From contig OZ245888.1 in the NCBI GenBank assembly GCA_965229565.1, forward strand, positions 1,860,001 through 1,924,000: a DNA stretch of 64,000 bases. The letters are read 5' to 3'. The DNA is from JANQNX01 sp040217095 (lineage in GTDB: Bacteria; Pseudomonadota; Gammaproteobacteria; Eutrophobiales; Eutrophobiaceae). Both the position numbers and the translations under genes were made by a program. Positions 1 to 9,206 of the stretch are shown here, in pieces (the stretch's first letter is position 1; every line of letters begins with the position of its first letter). The notes below the pieces were generated by a model that saw nothing but the letters and a program-made list of their open reading frames with translations, did not search any database and was not told the origin of the DNA.

Positions 1-530
1 AAGAAAAGAGGGGCGTTCAAAAAAAATTACAATATCTTGGCAAGCAGATCTCGCTGTCTTATGCGCTACCCTTGAGCGAAGTCGTACTGGATTTTTTTGA
101 TCGTCTCAAGTCAGCCAGCCGAGGCTTCGCCTCATTTGACTACAGTTTCAGTCATTTTCAACCTTCCAGCCTGGTAAAACTGGATGTGTTAATCAACGAG
201 GAGAAAGTCGATGCGCTTTCCTGTATTGTGCACAAGGATATCGCCCAGGTTCGTGGCAGGGAACTGACAGATAAGATCAAGGAGTTTATTCCGCGACAGA
301 TGTTTGATGTCGCCATCCAGGCGGCCATAGGCTCAAAGATACTGGCCAGGCAAACGGTAAAGGCCATGCGCAAAAACGTTACTGCGAAGTGTTATGGCGG
401 TGATGTGACCAGAAAAAGAAAATTGCTCGAGAAACAAAAAGAAGGCAAAAAAAGAATGAAGCAATTTGGCTCCGTAGAAATTCCGCAACAGGCATTCATG
501 GCCATATTGCATGTCGGTAAAGACAAATGA
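1..530 (+). CDS. lepA: Elongation factor 4 (LepA), C-terminal part, 5' truncated by window edge
   Basis: The open frame enters from the left edge (codons from base 3) and ends at the TGA at 528-530. About 175 residues are visible. They match the end of LepA/EF-4: the stretch LPLSEVVLDFFDRLKS followed by a basic C-terminal domain rich in Lys/Arg (AMRKNVTAKCYGGDVTRKRK), which is the LepA-specific CTD contacting tRNA on the ribosome. LepA is a translational GTPase that back-translocates or remodels stalled ribosomes; its GTPase domain lies outside the window. The stop overlaps the lepB start by 4 bp (ATGA), the usual lepA-lepB coupling. Confidence 0.95.
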   Translation, partial: EKRGVQKKLQYLGKQISLSYALPLSEVVLDFFDRLKSASRGFASFDYSFSHFQPSSLVKLDVLINEEKVDALSCIVHKDIAQVRGRELTDKIKEFIPRQMFDVAIQAAIGSKILARQTVKAMRKNVTAKCYGGDVTRKRKLLEKQKEGKKRMKQFGSVEIPQQAFMAILHVGKDK

Positions 531-1327
531 ATTTTGATTTTTCGGCATTACTCGTTTTCCTGACTTTTGCGAGTGGGCTTATCTGGCTGGGTTATGTCCT
601 TGTTGCCAGGCAGAAGAGCAGGGTTGAAGGTTCTGACGAGGAGACAGTCGAAACAGCAAAACTGCCCCTTATTGTCGAGTATTCAAAGTCATTTTTTCCG
701 ATATTCCTTATAGTATTGTTACTCCGGTCTTTCGTATTTGAGCCATTCAAGATTCCGTCCGCGTCCATGATGCCCACGCTGTTGATCGGCGATTTTATCC
801 TGGTCAACAAGTTTGAATACGGGCTTCGATTGCCTGTGCTGCATACCAAGATCCTGGAAAATAGCCTGCCCGAACGTGGTGATATTGTCGTATTTCGTTA
901 CCCGGAAGACCCCAGCATACCTTATATTAAGAGAGTGGTCGGTTTGCCGGGGGACCGGGTTGCTTACCGCGATAAAACCTTGTTTATCAATGGCAATGAG
1001 GTTAAACAGGAAAAACTGGGTCGTTACGTGGCCAGTGGCGCTGGCCTGGCAATGGATGGCGTCTCCCTGCGGGAAGAATTGTTGCCCGGAGAACTGAATC
1101 ACGAAATACTCATTGACCCCAGAAGATTCTCATTGAAACTTGAAACTATCGTGCCAGACGGTCATTATTTCGTACTGGGTGATAACCGGGACAATAGCAA
1201 GGACAGCCGTTTCTGGGGGTTTGTGCCCGAGGAAAACCTCATGGGAAAGGCATTCATGATATGGATGAACTGGGACAGCAAGAACAGTGGCATTGACTTC
1301 AGCCGTATTGGTACAATGATCGAATAA
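527..1327 (+). CDS. lepB: Signal peptidase I
   Basis: 266 residues. Two N-terminal membrane segments (about 6-27 and 55-72) are followed by the periplasmic S26 catalytic domain. The nucleophile is Ser80 in IPSASMMPT and the general base is Lys135 in YIKRVVGLPGD. The late conserved box GDNRDNSKDSR is present near residue 218. The enzyme removes signal peptides from Sec-exported preproteins at the outer face of the inner membrane. It is smaller than the 324-residue E. coli enzyme because a periplasmic insertion is shorter, which is common in other gammaproteobacteria. It is translationally coupled to lepA and followed by a DUF4845 gene. Confidence 0.96.
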   Translation: MNFDFSALLVFLTFASGLIWLGYVLVARQKSRVEGSDEETVETAKLPLIVEYSKSFFPIFLIVLLLRSFVFEPFKIPSASMMPTLLIGDFILVNKFEYGLRLPVLHTKILENSLPERGDIVVFRYPEDPSIPYIKRVVGLPGDRVAYRDKTLFINGNEVKQEKLGRYVASGAGLAMDGVSLREELLPGELNHEILIDPRRFSLKLETIVPDGHYFVLGDNRDNSKDSRFWGFVPEENLMGKAFMIWMNWDSKNSGIDFSRIGTMIE

Positions 1328-1352
1328 TGACAGTTATTTATGAGAGGAAACC

Positions 1353-1751
1353 ATGAACAGACTTCATAATAAGCAAACAGGAATTACTTTTATTGGTCTA
1401 TTATTGATGGCAGCAATATTTGGTTGCTTTCTTTTATTTGGCCTGCGTCTATTTCCTCTTTACAACGAGCATCTACAGATTAAAGCTGCTATGACGTCGA
1501 CGTTAAACCAGCCTGCAGAAGCAAGAAGCACCTCCAGGGAGACGAGTCTGCTTTTTCTCAAGAATGCTGAAATAAATAGCGTCTATACTTTTTCCGAGGC
1601 CAATATTAATGATTATTTATCAATCAAAAAAGGCAAGGATGGTAAAAAATATTTACATATGAATTATCAGAATTCAAAACCACTTTTTAAAGAAGTGTAT
1701 CTTACTGTCAAGACCGATATTGCCATGGAAATCCCCGAGTCCAAGAACTAA
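1353..1751 (+). CDS. DUF4845 family single-pass membrane protein
   Basis: 132 residues with a good ribosome binding site (GAGAGGAAACC before ATG 1353). The N-terminus reads NKQTGITFIGLLL and runs into one hydrophobic segment (about 11-32); it looks like a type IV prepilin N-terminus but lacks the Glu5 of true pilins. The rest is a small soluble domain. Proteins of this family are regularly encoded between lepB and rnc in gammaproteobacteria; their function is not established. Its stop is 8 bp before the annotated rnc start, so co-transcription with lepB and rnc is likely. Confidence 0.85.
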   Translation: MNRLHNKQTGITFIGLLLMAAIFGCFLLFGLRLFPLYNEHLQIKAAMTSTLNQPAEARSTSRETSLLFLKNAEINSVYTFSEANINDYLSIKKGKDGKKYLHMNYQNSKPLFKEVYLTVKTDIAMEIPESKN

Positions 1752-1759
1752 CAACCACG

Positions 1760-2410
1760 TTGTTTAACTACGAATTTAATGACGACGAATTACTGAAACA
1801 GGCGCTAACCCACAGAAGCCTTGGCAATAATAATAATGAGCGCCTGGAATATCTCGGCGATGCAATACTGGGGTTTGTCATTGCCGATGCATTGTTTCGC
1901 AAATTCCCCAATGCCAGCGAGGGTGAATTAACCCGTCTGCGTGCTTACCTTGTCAAGGGTGAGAGGCTTGCCGAGATAGCCAGCCAGCACAATTTACAGG
2001 ATGCAATCAATCTCGGTCCTGGAGAGCTGAAAAGTGGCGGCTGGCGCAGGAAATCAGTGCTGGCCAACTCGCTTGAAGCAATCCTGGGAGCCATTTTTCT
2101 TGATTCCGACTTTGCCAGTTGCCAGCGTGTTGTCCTCGACTTGTACCAGCCCTATCTCGATTCCATCAATATCAGTGATATCAAGAAAGATGCAAAGACC
2201 CGTTTGCAGGAACACTTGCAGTCGCGTCAATTGAATACGCCGGTATATAAAATTATTAACCAGACCGGATCGCCGCATAATCCGCATTTCCAGGTAAGCT
2301 GCCAGGTAGACAGCCTGGATAATGACATACTGGCGGAAGGCAAAAGCAGGCGCAAAGCTGAACAGGCCGCAGCAGAAAAGGCATTGTTAATTTTGACGGA
2401 AAATAAATGA
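1760..2410 (+). CDS. rnc: Ribonuclease III
   Basis: 216 residues from TTG 1760. The RNase III signature NERLEYLGDAILGFVIAD is present with its acidic metal ligands, followed by a second acidic cluster (LEAILGAIFLD) and a C-terminal double-stranded RNA-binding domain ending in KSRRKAEQAAAEKAL. It processes rRNA precursors and cleaves structured mRNAs. The start is uncertain: codons just upstream in frame read VQELTTT, which resembles the N-terminus of the family, but no ATG, GTG or TTG was found there. The gene overlaps era by 4 bp (ATGA), the common rnc-era pair. Confidence 0.94.
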   Translation: MFNYEFNDDELLKQALTHRSLGNNNNERLEYLGDAILGFVIADALFRKFPNASEGELTRLRAYLVKGERLAEIASQHNLQDAINLGPGELKSGGWRRKSVLANSLEAILGAIFLDSDFASCQRVVLDLYQPYLDSINISDIKKDAKTRLQEHLQSRQLNTPVYKIINQTGSPHNPHFQVSCQVDSLDNDILAEGKSRRKAEQAAAEKALLILTENK

Positions 2411-3315
2411 TAGACGCTGATAGTAAACTGATCCGTGTCGGGTTTGTAAGCCTGTTCGGTCGTCCGAATACGGGCAAATCGACCTTGTTAAACGCTATTC
2501 TGAAACAGAAACTGAGTATTGTTACCAGGAAACCGCAAACAACCCGGCACCAGATTACCGGTATCAAGTCCAACCCCGGTTCACAGATAATATTTATTGA
2601 TACGCCCGGCCTTCAACAAAAACCAAAACAGGCACTGAACCGGTTTATGAATCGACAGGTCACCCAGGCATTTGCTGATATTGACCTGGTGCTGTTCATG
2701 GTTGAGGCACTGAAGTGGACTGACGCAGACGAGCATGCGCTAAAGCTATTGCAGCAATATGCTGTTGCAAATGTATTCCTTGTTATTAACAAGACAGACA
2801 AGGTATCCAACAAGGATGAATTGCTTCCATTTATAAAAAACATCTCTGGCCAATATGCGTTCCGGGAGATCGTGCCGCTGTCAGCCAGGAAAGGTGACGG
2901 GGTTGCTGAACTGGAAGCCATGATCATTAACTACTTACCGGAAGGCCAGGCGTTGTATCCCGAGGATATGATGACTGATCGTAATGAACGTTTTTTTGCT
3001 GCTGAATTCCTGCGAGAAAAACTCATGTCCCGTCTTGGCGAAGAATTGCCATATAGACTGGCAATTACTATCGATGCGTTTAAAACCGAAAAAGATATCT
3101 GTCATATCCATGCGGTTATCTGGGTAGAGAAACCGGGTCAGAAACAGATCGTTATTGGCAAGGAAGGCAAGGTCCTGAAGGCGGCGGGAAGAGAGGCAAG
3201 ACTTGACCTGGAAAAACTGCTTGGGCAAAAGGTCAATCTCAAGACCTGGGTCAAGGTAAAGAATAAATGGACCGAGTCAGACCAGGCCTTGAAGTCGCTA
3301 GGCTATGATGTATAA
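2407..3315 (+). CDS. era: GTPase Era
   Basis: 302 residues. The GTPase domain has G1 GRPNTGKST (the usual Val is Thr here), G3 IDTPG and G4 NKTD. The C-terminal KH domain carries IVIGKEGKVLKAAGREAR and ends in WTESDQALKSLGYDV. Era binds the 3' end of 16S rRNA and chaperones 30S assembly, which fits its coupling to rnc (4-bp overlap). Length and domain order are those of the family. recO follows after 23 bp. Confidence 0.97.
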   Translation: MIDADSKLIRVGFVSLFGRPNTGKSTLLNAILKQKLSIVTRKPQTTRHQITGIKSNPGSQIIFIDTPGLQQKPKQALNRFMNRQVTQAFADIDLVLFMVEALKWTDADEHALKLLQQYAVANVFLVINKTDKVSNKDELLPFIKNISGQYAFREIVPLSARKGDGVAELEAMIINYLPEGQALYPEDMMTDRNERFFAAEFLREKLMSRLGEELPYRLAITIDAFKTEKDICHIHAVIWVEKPGQKQIVIGKEGKVLKAAGREARLDLEKLLGQKVNLKTWVKVKNKWTESDQALKSLGYDV

Positions 3316-3338
3316 ACATGCTTGTATAGTCGCCTGAA

Positions 3339-4070
3339 ATGCAAAAGGTCAACCTTGCATCTGCCTATATCTTGCACAGGCACAAGTATCGTGAGACCAG
3401 CCTGCTACTTGATATTTTTTCAAAAGATTATGGCCGCTTGTCACTGGTCGCCAAGGGAGCCAGGCGCAACAGGAAACAGCAGGGTGTCGCTTTCGAACCT
3501 TTTCAACGCTACCAGCTGTCATGGATTGCAAGGTCTGAACTTGGCACTCTTACGCATATCGATGCAGAAAAGGCCGGTTTTTCGCTGAACAGCCGCCAGT
3601 TATTCTCGGGTTTTTACATTAACGAACTGGTTTTGCACCTGTTACATCGTCATGAATCTCACCCGGAGTTGTTTGATGCCTATGAAAGTATCCTGAAACA
3701 GCTTGCCGGTGGTCTTGCAGAAGAAATAGTGCTTCGTTACTTTGAAAAAACGTTACTGCAGACGCTGGGTTATGGCCTGGTGCTTGATATCGATGTCGAT
3801 TCCGGTGAGCCGGTCTCACCGGAGCAGGATTATTTATACGTGTATGAACGTGGTCCGGTCAGTTATATGAAAGATACGGTTGAGGGGATCAAAATTTCCG
3901 GAAAAACGTTACTGGCGTTGCAGCAGGAGACATTGCTGGACCAGGACAGGTCGTGCCTGCGTGAAGCAAAGCAGTATTTGCGCGTTATACTTGCCAGGTA
4001 CCTCGGGGATAAAAAACTGGCCAGCAGGGACCTGTACAATGCCTTTATTAAGGCTGGAACTACTGCATAA
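3339..4070 (+). CDS. recO: DNA repair protein RecO
   Basis: 243 residues starting MQKVNLASAYILHRHKYRETSLLLDIF, the N-terminal OB fold typical of RecO, followed by the helical domain. RecO works with RecF and RecR to load RecA onto SSB-coated gaps. Length is typical for gammaproteobacterial RecO. The position era-recO-pdxJ is the conserved order. A TATAAT-like hexamer lies in the short gap after it, before pdxJ, so pdxJ might have its own promoter. Confidence 0.93.
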   Translation: MQKVNLASAYILHRHKYRETSLLLDIFSKDYGRLSLVAKGARRNRKQQGVAFEPFQRYQLSWIARSELGTLTHIDAEKAGFSLNSRQLFSGFYINELVLHLLHRHESHPELFDAYESILKQLAGGLAEEIVLRYFEKTLLQTLGYGLVLDIDVDSGEPVSPEQDYLYVYERGPVSYMKDTVEGIKISGKTLLALQQETLLDQDRSCLREAKQYLRVILARYLGDKKLASRDLYNAFIKAGTTA

Positions 4071-4123
4071 TTACTGGCGATTCATATAATAAAGCACTTT
4101 TCGAAACCAGATTACCGGATACC

Positions 4124-4846
4124 ATGTTACTAGGCGTCAATATCGATCACGTTGCCACGTTAAGGCAGGCCAGGGGCACGAGTTACCCTGAACCACTTAC
4201 CGCATCAATCCTCGCGGCCGAGTCCGGTGCCGATTCGATTACGGTGCACCTGCGTGAAGACAGGCGGCATATCCAGGACAGTGACGTCACCAGTCTGAAA
4301 GAAGTACTCAATATTCCGCTCAACCTGGAAATGGCTGTCACGGCCGAAATGCTACAGTTGGCAAGGAAATTACGTCCGACCTACTGTTGCCTGGTTCCCG
4401 AGCGACGTGAAGAACTGACGACCGAGGGGGGGCTTAACGTCAGGGATGAATTGGGACGGATTCGTGAAGGCTGTGAATACCTGGCGAGCGCGGGTATCAA
4501 GGTATCCCTTTTTATCGACGCAGATACTGAACAGATACAGGCCGCGGCAGATACCGGTGCACCTTGTATTGAGATCCATACCGGCCATTACGCTGACGCT
4601 ACAACGCCTGACACCTGTCAGCGGGAACTGGAAAAAATTACCAAGGCGGTGACGCTTGCCCATGAACTTGGTTTGCAGGTCAATGCGGGTCATGGTTTGA
4701 ATTACGATAATGTCACCGCGATAGCAAGGATACCTGACGTCATTGAATTAAATATCGGTCATAGTATTATTGCGCGCTCGGTCTTCGTCGGTCTTCCGAC
4801 AGCCGTAAAAGAAATGAAGCAACTTATCGATCAGGCCGTAGCCTGA
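4124..4846 (+). CDS. pdxJ: Pyridoxine 5'-phosphate synthase
   Basis: 240 residues forming a TIM barrel. It opens with LLGVNIDHVATLRQARGT and has the phosphate and substrate loops HLREDRRHI and HTGHYA, then NAGHGLNYDN. PdxJ condenses 1-deoxyxylulose 5-phosphate with 3-amino-2-oxopropyl phosphate, the last step in making the vitamin B6 ring. It follows recO as in E. coli. There is no acpS directly downstream; prfC begins 18 bp after the stop. Confidence 0.96.
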   Translation: MLLGVNIDHVATLRQARGTSYPEPLTASILAAESGADSITVHLREDRRHIQDSDVTSLKEVLNIPLNLEMAVTAEMLQLARKLRPTYCCLVPERREELTTEGGLNVRDELGRIREGCEYLASAGIKVSLFIDADTEQIQAAADTGAPCIEIHTGHYADATTPDTCQRELEKITKAVTLAHELGLQVNAGHGLNYDNVTAIARIPDVIELNIGHSIIARSVFVGLPTAVKEMKQLIDQAVA

Positions 4847-4864
4847 TTCTCCAGGCGCATAGCA

Positions 4865-6439
4865 ATGTCCAAACTGACTGATCAAATCAGCAAACGTCGC
4901 ACGTTTGCCATTATCTCCCATCCTGATGCCGGTAAAACAACTGTTACCGAGCAGTTGTTACTGTATGGCGGTGCGATTCAAATGGCGGGTACCGTCAAGG
5001 CGCGTAAATCAGCCCGCCATGCCACGTCGGACTGGATGCAGATGGAAAAAGAACGCGGTATATCCGTGACCAGTTCAGTGATGCAGTTTCATTACAAGCA
5101 GAAGATTATCAACCTGCTTGATACGCCAGGACATGCGGACTTCTCCGAGGACACTTACCGTACCTTGACCGCCGTGGACTCGGCGATGATGGTCATAGAC
5201 GTGGCCAAGGGTGTAGAGGAAAGAACACGCAAACTGATGGAAGTGTGTCGTCTCAGGGACACCCCGATTATCACCTTTATTAACAAGCTCGATCGCGAAG
5301 GCAAAGAGCCAATAGATTTACTTGATGAAATAGAAACAGATCTAGGCATCAAGTGCGTTCCCTTTACCTGGCCTATCGGCATGGGTAACCGGCTTAAGGG
5401 TGTCTATAACCTGCTTGAGGACAAGATTCGTCTTTACGACAAATCGGGCAAGGGTAAACACGACCAGCTCATTGATGGCCTGCACTCTGACGAGGCAAAA
5501 CAGTTACTGGGAGAGCAGTGGCAGGAACTGGTTGACGAGATTGATTTGATCCAGGGTGTGTATGACAAGTTTGACAAGTCTGCCTTTCTGCAAAGCCGTG
5601 TTAGCCCGGTGTTCTTCGGAACCGCGTTACATAATTTCGGGGTGGAAGAGTTCCTGGACTGCCTTATCGAGCATGCACCACCGCCGTTGCCGCGTGTCAC
5701 CCTGGAAAGGGAAGTCAAAGCGGATGAAGAAAAATTGACCGGTTTTGTGTTCAAGATCCAGGCTAACATGGACCCGGCCCATCGTGATCGGATTGCCTTT
5801 TTACGCGTGTGTTCGGGTAAATACACCCGCGGTATGAAAATGCGCCATGTCAGGATTGCACGCGATGTGCAGATAGCCAATGCCGTGACATTCATGGCCG
5901 GTAATCGGGAACAGGCAGAGGAAGCCTGGCCCGGCGATGTGATTGGTTTACATAACCACGGCACTATCCAGGTAGGAGACACATTCACGCAGGGAGAGGA
6001 ACTTAATTTTACCGGCATCCCGCATTTTGCGCCGGAGTTATTCAGGCGTGTACAGTTACGTGATCCTTTAAAAATGAAAGCATTGCAAAAGGGACTGGTT
6101 CAACTTGGTGAGGAAGGTGCTACCCAGGTATTCAAGCCCATCAATACAAACGAATTGATACTGGGTGCGGTTGGTATCCTGCAGTTCGATGTTGTGGCCT
6201 GGCGCTTGAAAGAAGAATACGGCGTAGAATGTTCCTACGATGCGGTACCGGTAATGGCAGCACGCTGGATTGAATGTAAAGACGAGAAAAAACTGGGCGA
6301 GTTCAGGCGTCGTCAGTCAGAGAACATTGCCATTGATGGTGCCGAACAACTGACTTACCTGGCACCGTCCATGGTCAACCTGAATTTAACCATGGAACGC
6401 TGGCCCGATATTGAGTTTCGGGCCACACGTGAACACTAG
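4865..6439 (+). CDS. prfC: Peptide chain release factor 3
   Basis: 524 residues, a translational GTPase. G1 is SHPDAGKTTVTEQ, switch II is DTPGHADFSEDTYRTL and G4 is NKLDREG. The RF3-specific region includes TVKARKSARHATSDWM near residue 45. RF3 removes RF1 and RF2 from the ribosome after termination and helps in post-peptidyl-transfer quality control. The gene is 18 bp behind pdxJ and converges on rne, whose stop lies 10 bp away, so the two transcripts probably overlap at their ends. Confidence 0.96.
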   Translation: MSKLTDQISKRRTFAIISHPDAGKTTVTEQLLLYGGAIQMAGTVKARKSARHATSDWMQMEKERGISVTSSVMQFHYKQKIINLLDTPGHADFSEDTYRTLTAVDSAMMVIDVAKGVEERTRKLMEVCRLRDTPIITFINKLDREGKEPIDLLDEIETDLGIKCVPFTWPIGMGNRLKGVYNLLEDKIRLYDKSGKGKHDQLIDGLHSDEAKQLLGEQWQELVDEIDLIQGVYDKFDKSAFLQSRVSPVFFGTALHNFGVEEFLDCLIEHAPPPLPRVTLEREVKADEEKLTGFVFKIQANMDPAHRDRIAFLRVCSGKYTRGMKMRHVRIARDVQIANAVTFMAGNREQAEEAWPGDVIGLHNHGTIQVGDTFTQGEELNFTGIPHFAPELFRRVQLRDPLKMKALQKGLVQLGEEGATQVFKPINTNELILGAVGILQFDVVAWRLKEEYGVECSYDAVPVMAARWIECKDEKKLGEFRRRQSENIAIDGAEQLTYLAPSMVNLNLTMERWPDIEFRATREH

Positions 6440-6448
6440 TCGTTCTTT

Positions 6449-8833
6449 CTAGACTTCCTGTTTTTCTACCTGTGCTGCAGGTGCCGCGGCTTCAGCCGGG
6501 CCCTCCGACTTGTTATCGGGAGCTTGCTGTTTAGGCTCAGGGGCCGGTGCAGGAGAAGTATTTCCGGAAGCCTGGGATTTCCAGTTCCTGTTGATTTCTG
6601 TCGTATCATCATCTGAAACGGGCTTGCTAGCTGCTGCCTGGGCGGGTTTGGCAGTTGCTTCATTCGCGTTGTCCGAACGGTTGTTCTGTTCCGGCGCACG
6701 TGATTCGTTCCTGTTGTTTGAATCAGATTTGTTGTTCGTCTCGGGGTTATCGTTACCCCTTGCTGTAGATGATGTCTTCCTGTCATCACCAGCGGTATTA
6801 CCCTGGTTTTCTGATTTTCTTCGACGGCCACCGCGTCGCCCACGTCTTGAAGACGAGTTCCTGCGTTTTTCCTGTCCTTCTTGCTGATTACCGTCAGTAT
6901 CGGCATTGCGGCTACCGCGCCGACGTTGACCGCCGCCTTTGCGGTTATTGTCCTGCTGGTCATCATTCTTGTTGTCGGAACGATTGCCACGACCACGTCC
7001 ACGTCGACCTCTGCCACCGCGGTTATCATTATTACTATCTCGATTAGTATCTCGACGTGGCTGGTTTCTTCTGGTATTGCTTTTTCGTTCTTCGTCCTGT
7101 TTCTTGTCGTCACTCTCTTTCTCGGGGACGCCGAACAGGCTTCCGAACAGACGTGAGATTAATCCCTTGGATTTTACAATGCCGTTGTCCACAGGTGCTG
7201 ATACAGGCACTGGTGCCTGGGGAACAAACTGTTTTACTGCCGGTTGCTCAACCTGTAGCTTCCTGGCCGTGTTACCAGCAGTAATCACTTCAGCCTCATT
7301 ATCATCAGATTTCATCTGGTAACTATGCTGCTGGTGTTCACCCTGTTTTGCATCTGACAGCCTGATACGCTGGACTGAATACTGGGGCGTGACCATGTTG
7401 CTGTCAGGAATTACCAGTATCTCGACATCATGACGATGTTGTACTTCACTGATCTGTACACGCTTCTCATTGAGCAAAAACGTGGCCGCATCGACTGGCA
7501 GTCTTGAAATCACTTTTGCGGTCAGGTCTTTCATAGCCTCTTCTTCAATGATTCTTAATACCGACAGGGCCAGTGACTCGACATCGCGTATGGTTCCCTG
7601 GCCGTCACAACGGGGACAGGGGATATGACTTGATTCGCCCAGTGATGGACGCAAACGCTGGCGTGACATCTCCAGCAGACCAAACCGGGAAATACGACCA
7701 ACCTGTACACGGGCACGGTCCATGCGCAAATGATCGCGCATGGCATTTTCAACAGCGCGCTGGTTCCTGGAATTCAACATATCGATAAAATCAATCACGA
7801 TGAGTCCACCGATATCACGCAAGCGCAACTGCCGTGCAACTTCCTCGGCAGCCTCAAGGTTGGTATTCAAGGCAGTATCTTCAATGTCACTGCCCGCGGT
7901 TGAACGGGCCGAGTTAATATCGATCGAGATCAATGCCTCGGTATGGTCAATAATCACGGCACCACCTGATGGCAGGCGTACCTCGCGGGAGAAGGCTGAT
8001 TCAATCTGGTTTTCAATCTGGTAGCGGGTAAAAAGCGGGTCTTTATCGCTATAGAGTTTTAATTTCTCGAGGTTGTGCGGCATCACCTGTGACATAAAGT
8101 CGTAGCTGCGCTTGTGCACCTCGGGATTGTCGACCCAGATCTCGCTGATATCCTTACGCAGGTAATCGCGAATCGCACGGATGATGACTTCGCTTTCCTG
8201 GTATACCAGGAATGGGGCAGGGCGTTCGTCTGCTGCCTTGGAGATGGCGTCCCAGAGCTGGTTGAGATAGTCCAGGTCCCACTGCAATTCTTCCGAAGAC
8301 TTGCCGACACCGGCGGTCCTCAATATCAGTCCCATTCCCTCGGGCACAGTCAGGCTGGCCATGGCATCTTTTGCTTCACTGCGGTCGCTGCCTTCTATCT
8401 GGCGAGAAACACCACCGGCACGAGGATTGTTGGGCATGAGTACCAGGTAACGGCCGGCCAGGCTGACAAAGGTAGTAAGCGCGGCACCCTTGTTACCACG
8501 TTCTTCCTTTTCAATCTGGATGATAAATTCCTGGCCTTCTTCGATGACATCCTTGATGCCAGGGCGACCGCCACGTGGATTATTCTGGTCCTCGGGTTTG
8601 AACAGGACCTTGGCGATTTCCTTGAAGGGCAGGAAGCCATGCCGCTCAGACCCATAGTCAATAAAGGCGGCTTCCAGGCTGGGTTCTATGCGGACGACAC
8701 GTCCCTTGTAGATATTTGATTTCTTTTGTTCTCTTCCCGCGGACTCGATATCCAGATCATAGAGTTTCTGTCCGTCAACAAGAGCGACACGCACCTCTTC
8801 TGGCTGAGTTGCGTTGATCAGCATTCGTTTCAT
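6449..8833 (-). CDS. rne: Ribonuclease E
   Basis: 794 residues. The N-terminus MKRMLINATQPEEVRVALVDG is the RNase E/G start, followed by the S1 domain (about 35-120). Catalytic Asp305 and Asp348 lie in LISIDINSAR and IGGLIVIDFIDM. The zinc-link cysteines are Cys406 and Cys409 in CPRCDG. From about residue 510 the protein is low-complexity, with an Arg/Gly/Asn/Asp-rich stretch and a final Pro/Ala/Glu-rich tail, matching the disordered degradosome scaffold and RNA-binding regions. It is shorter than E. coli RNase E (1061 aa) but longer than RNase G. A long leader upstream may mediate autoregulation. Confidence 0.96.
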   Translation of the reverse strand: MKRMLINATQPEEVRVALVDGQKLYDLDIESAGREQKKSNIYKGRVVRIEPSLEAAFIDYGSERHGFLPFKEIAKVLFKPEDQNNPRGGRPGIKDVIEEGQEFIIQIEKEERGNKGAALTTFVSLAGRYLVLMPNNPRAGGVSRQIEGSDRSEAKDAMASLTVPEGMGLILRTAGVGKSSEELQWDLDYLNQLWDAISKAADERPAPFLVYQESEVIIRAIRDYLRKDISEIWVDNPEVHKRSYDFMSQVMPHNLEKLKLYSDKDPLFTRYQIENQIESAFSREVRLPSGGAVIIDHTEALISIDINSARSTAGSDIEDTALNTNLEAAEEVARQLRLRDIGGLIVIDFIDMLNSRNQRAVENAMRDHLRMDRARVQVGRISRFGLLEMSRQRLRPSLGESSHIPCPRCDGQGTIRDVESLALSVLRIIEEEAMKDLTAKVISRLPVDAATFLLNEKRVQISEVQHRHDVEILVIPDSNMVTPQYSVQRIRLSDAKQGEHQQHSYQMKSDDNEAEVITAGNTARKLQVEQPAVKQFVPQAPVPVSAPVDNGIVKSKGLISRLFGSLFGVPEKESDDKKQDEERKSNTRRNQPRRDTNRDSNNDNRGGRGRRGRGRGNRSDNKNDDQQDNNRKGGGQRRRGSRNADTDGNQQEGQEKRRNSSSRRGRRGGRRRKSENQGNTAGDDRKTSSTARGNDNPETNNKSDSNNRNESRAPEQNNRSDNANEATAKPAQAAASKPVSDDDTTEINRNWKSQASGNTSPAPAPEPKQQAPDNKSEGPAEAAAPAAQVEKQEV

Positions 8834-9206
8834 TTTGTTATTCCTTTACAGTCTCGCTCAACCAGACCCGGTGGACACCCGGTCGGGAGCGCGGACTAAA
8901 ATTTCTGCTCTTTGGTCAGGTTAGAGCGAGTTCTACCCAATGTTCGTACGGAATCTGTTTGCTTCGTACGTGACATTGCCTTTTTATTATGTGCCCATAC
9001 GGGCATTCACTTGCTAACAGACCAAACATGATGTTTATCAACACCAGTGGCTAAATTCGTTAACTGGTAAAGTTGTGATTACAGAGTTGTAGATATTTCT
9101 AGCAAGTGACGCCTACAGATCGTGTAATCTTCGACCACAACAGTGTGAATATACCAAGACCGGGGCATTCCAGCAATAAAATGAAGTTGTTCGTCAATCC
9201 ATTGCC
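8834..9206 (-). promoter_or_regulatory. rne leader and divergent rne/rluC promoter region
   Basis: A 373-bp gap between divergent genes. Near the rne start, + strand 8865-8884 forms a nine-base-pair hairpin with one mismatch (GACCCGGTG, GA, CACCCGGTC). Further out there is a perfect hairpin at about 8992-9005 (TGCCC, ATAC, GGGCA) and two copies of TTCGTACG near 8942 and 8962. RNase E in E. coli controls its own mRNA through a structured long 5' UTR; the length and hairpins here suggest the same, but I could not align it to that element. No clear promoter could be assigned by eye. Confidence 0.45.

Noticed and set aside
6510..7322. Long + strand frames opposite the rne C-terminal region
   Set aside because: They are mirror frames of the low-complexity Arg/Asp-rich tail, with no homology or ribosome binding site.
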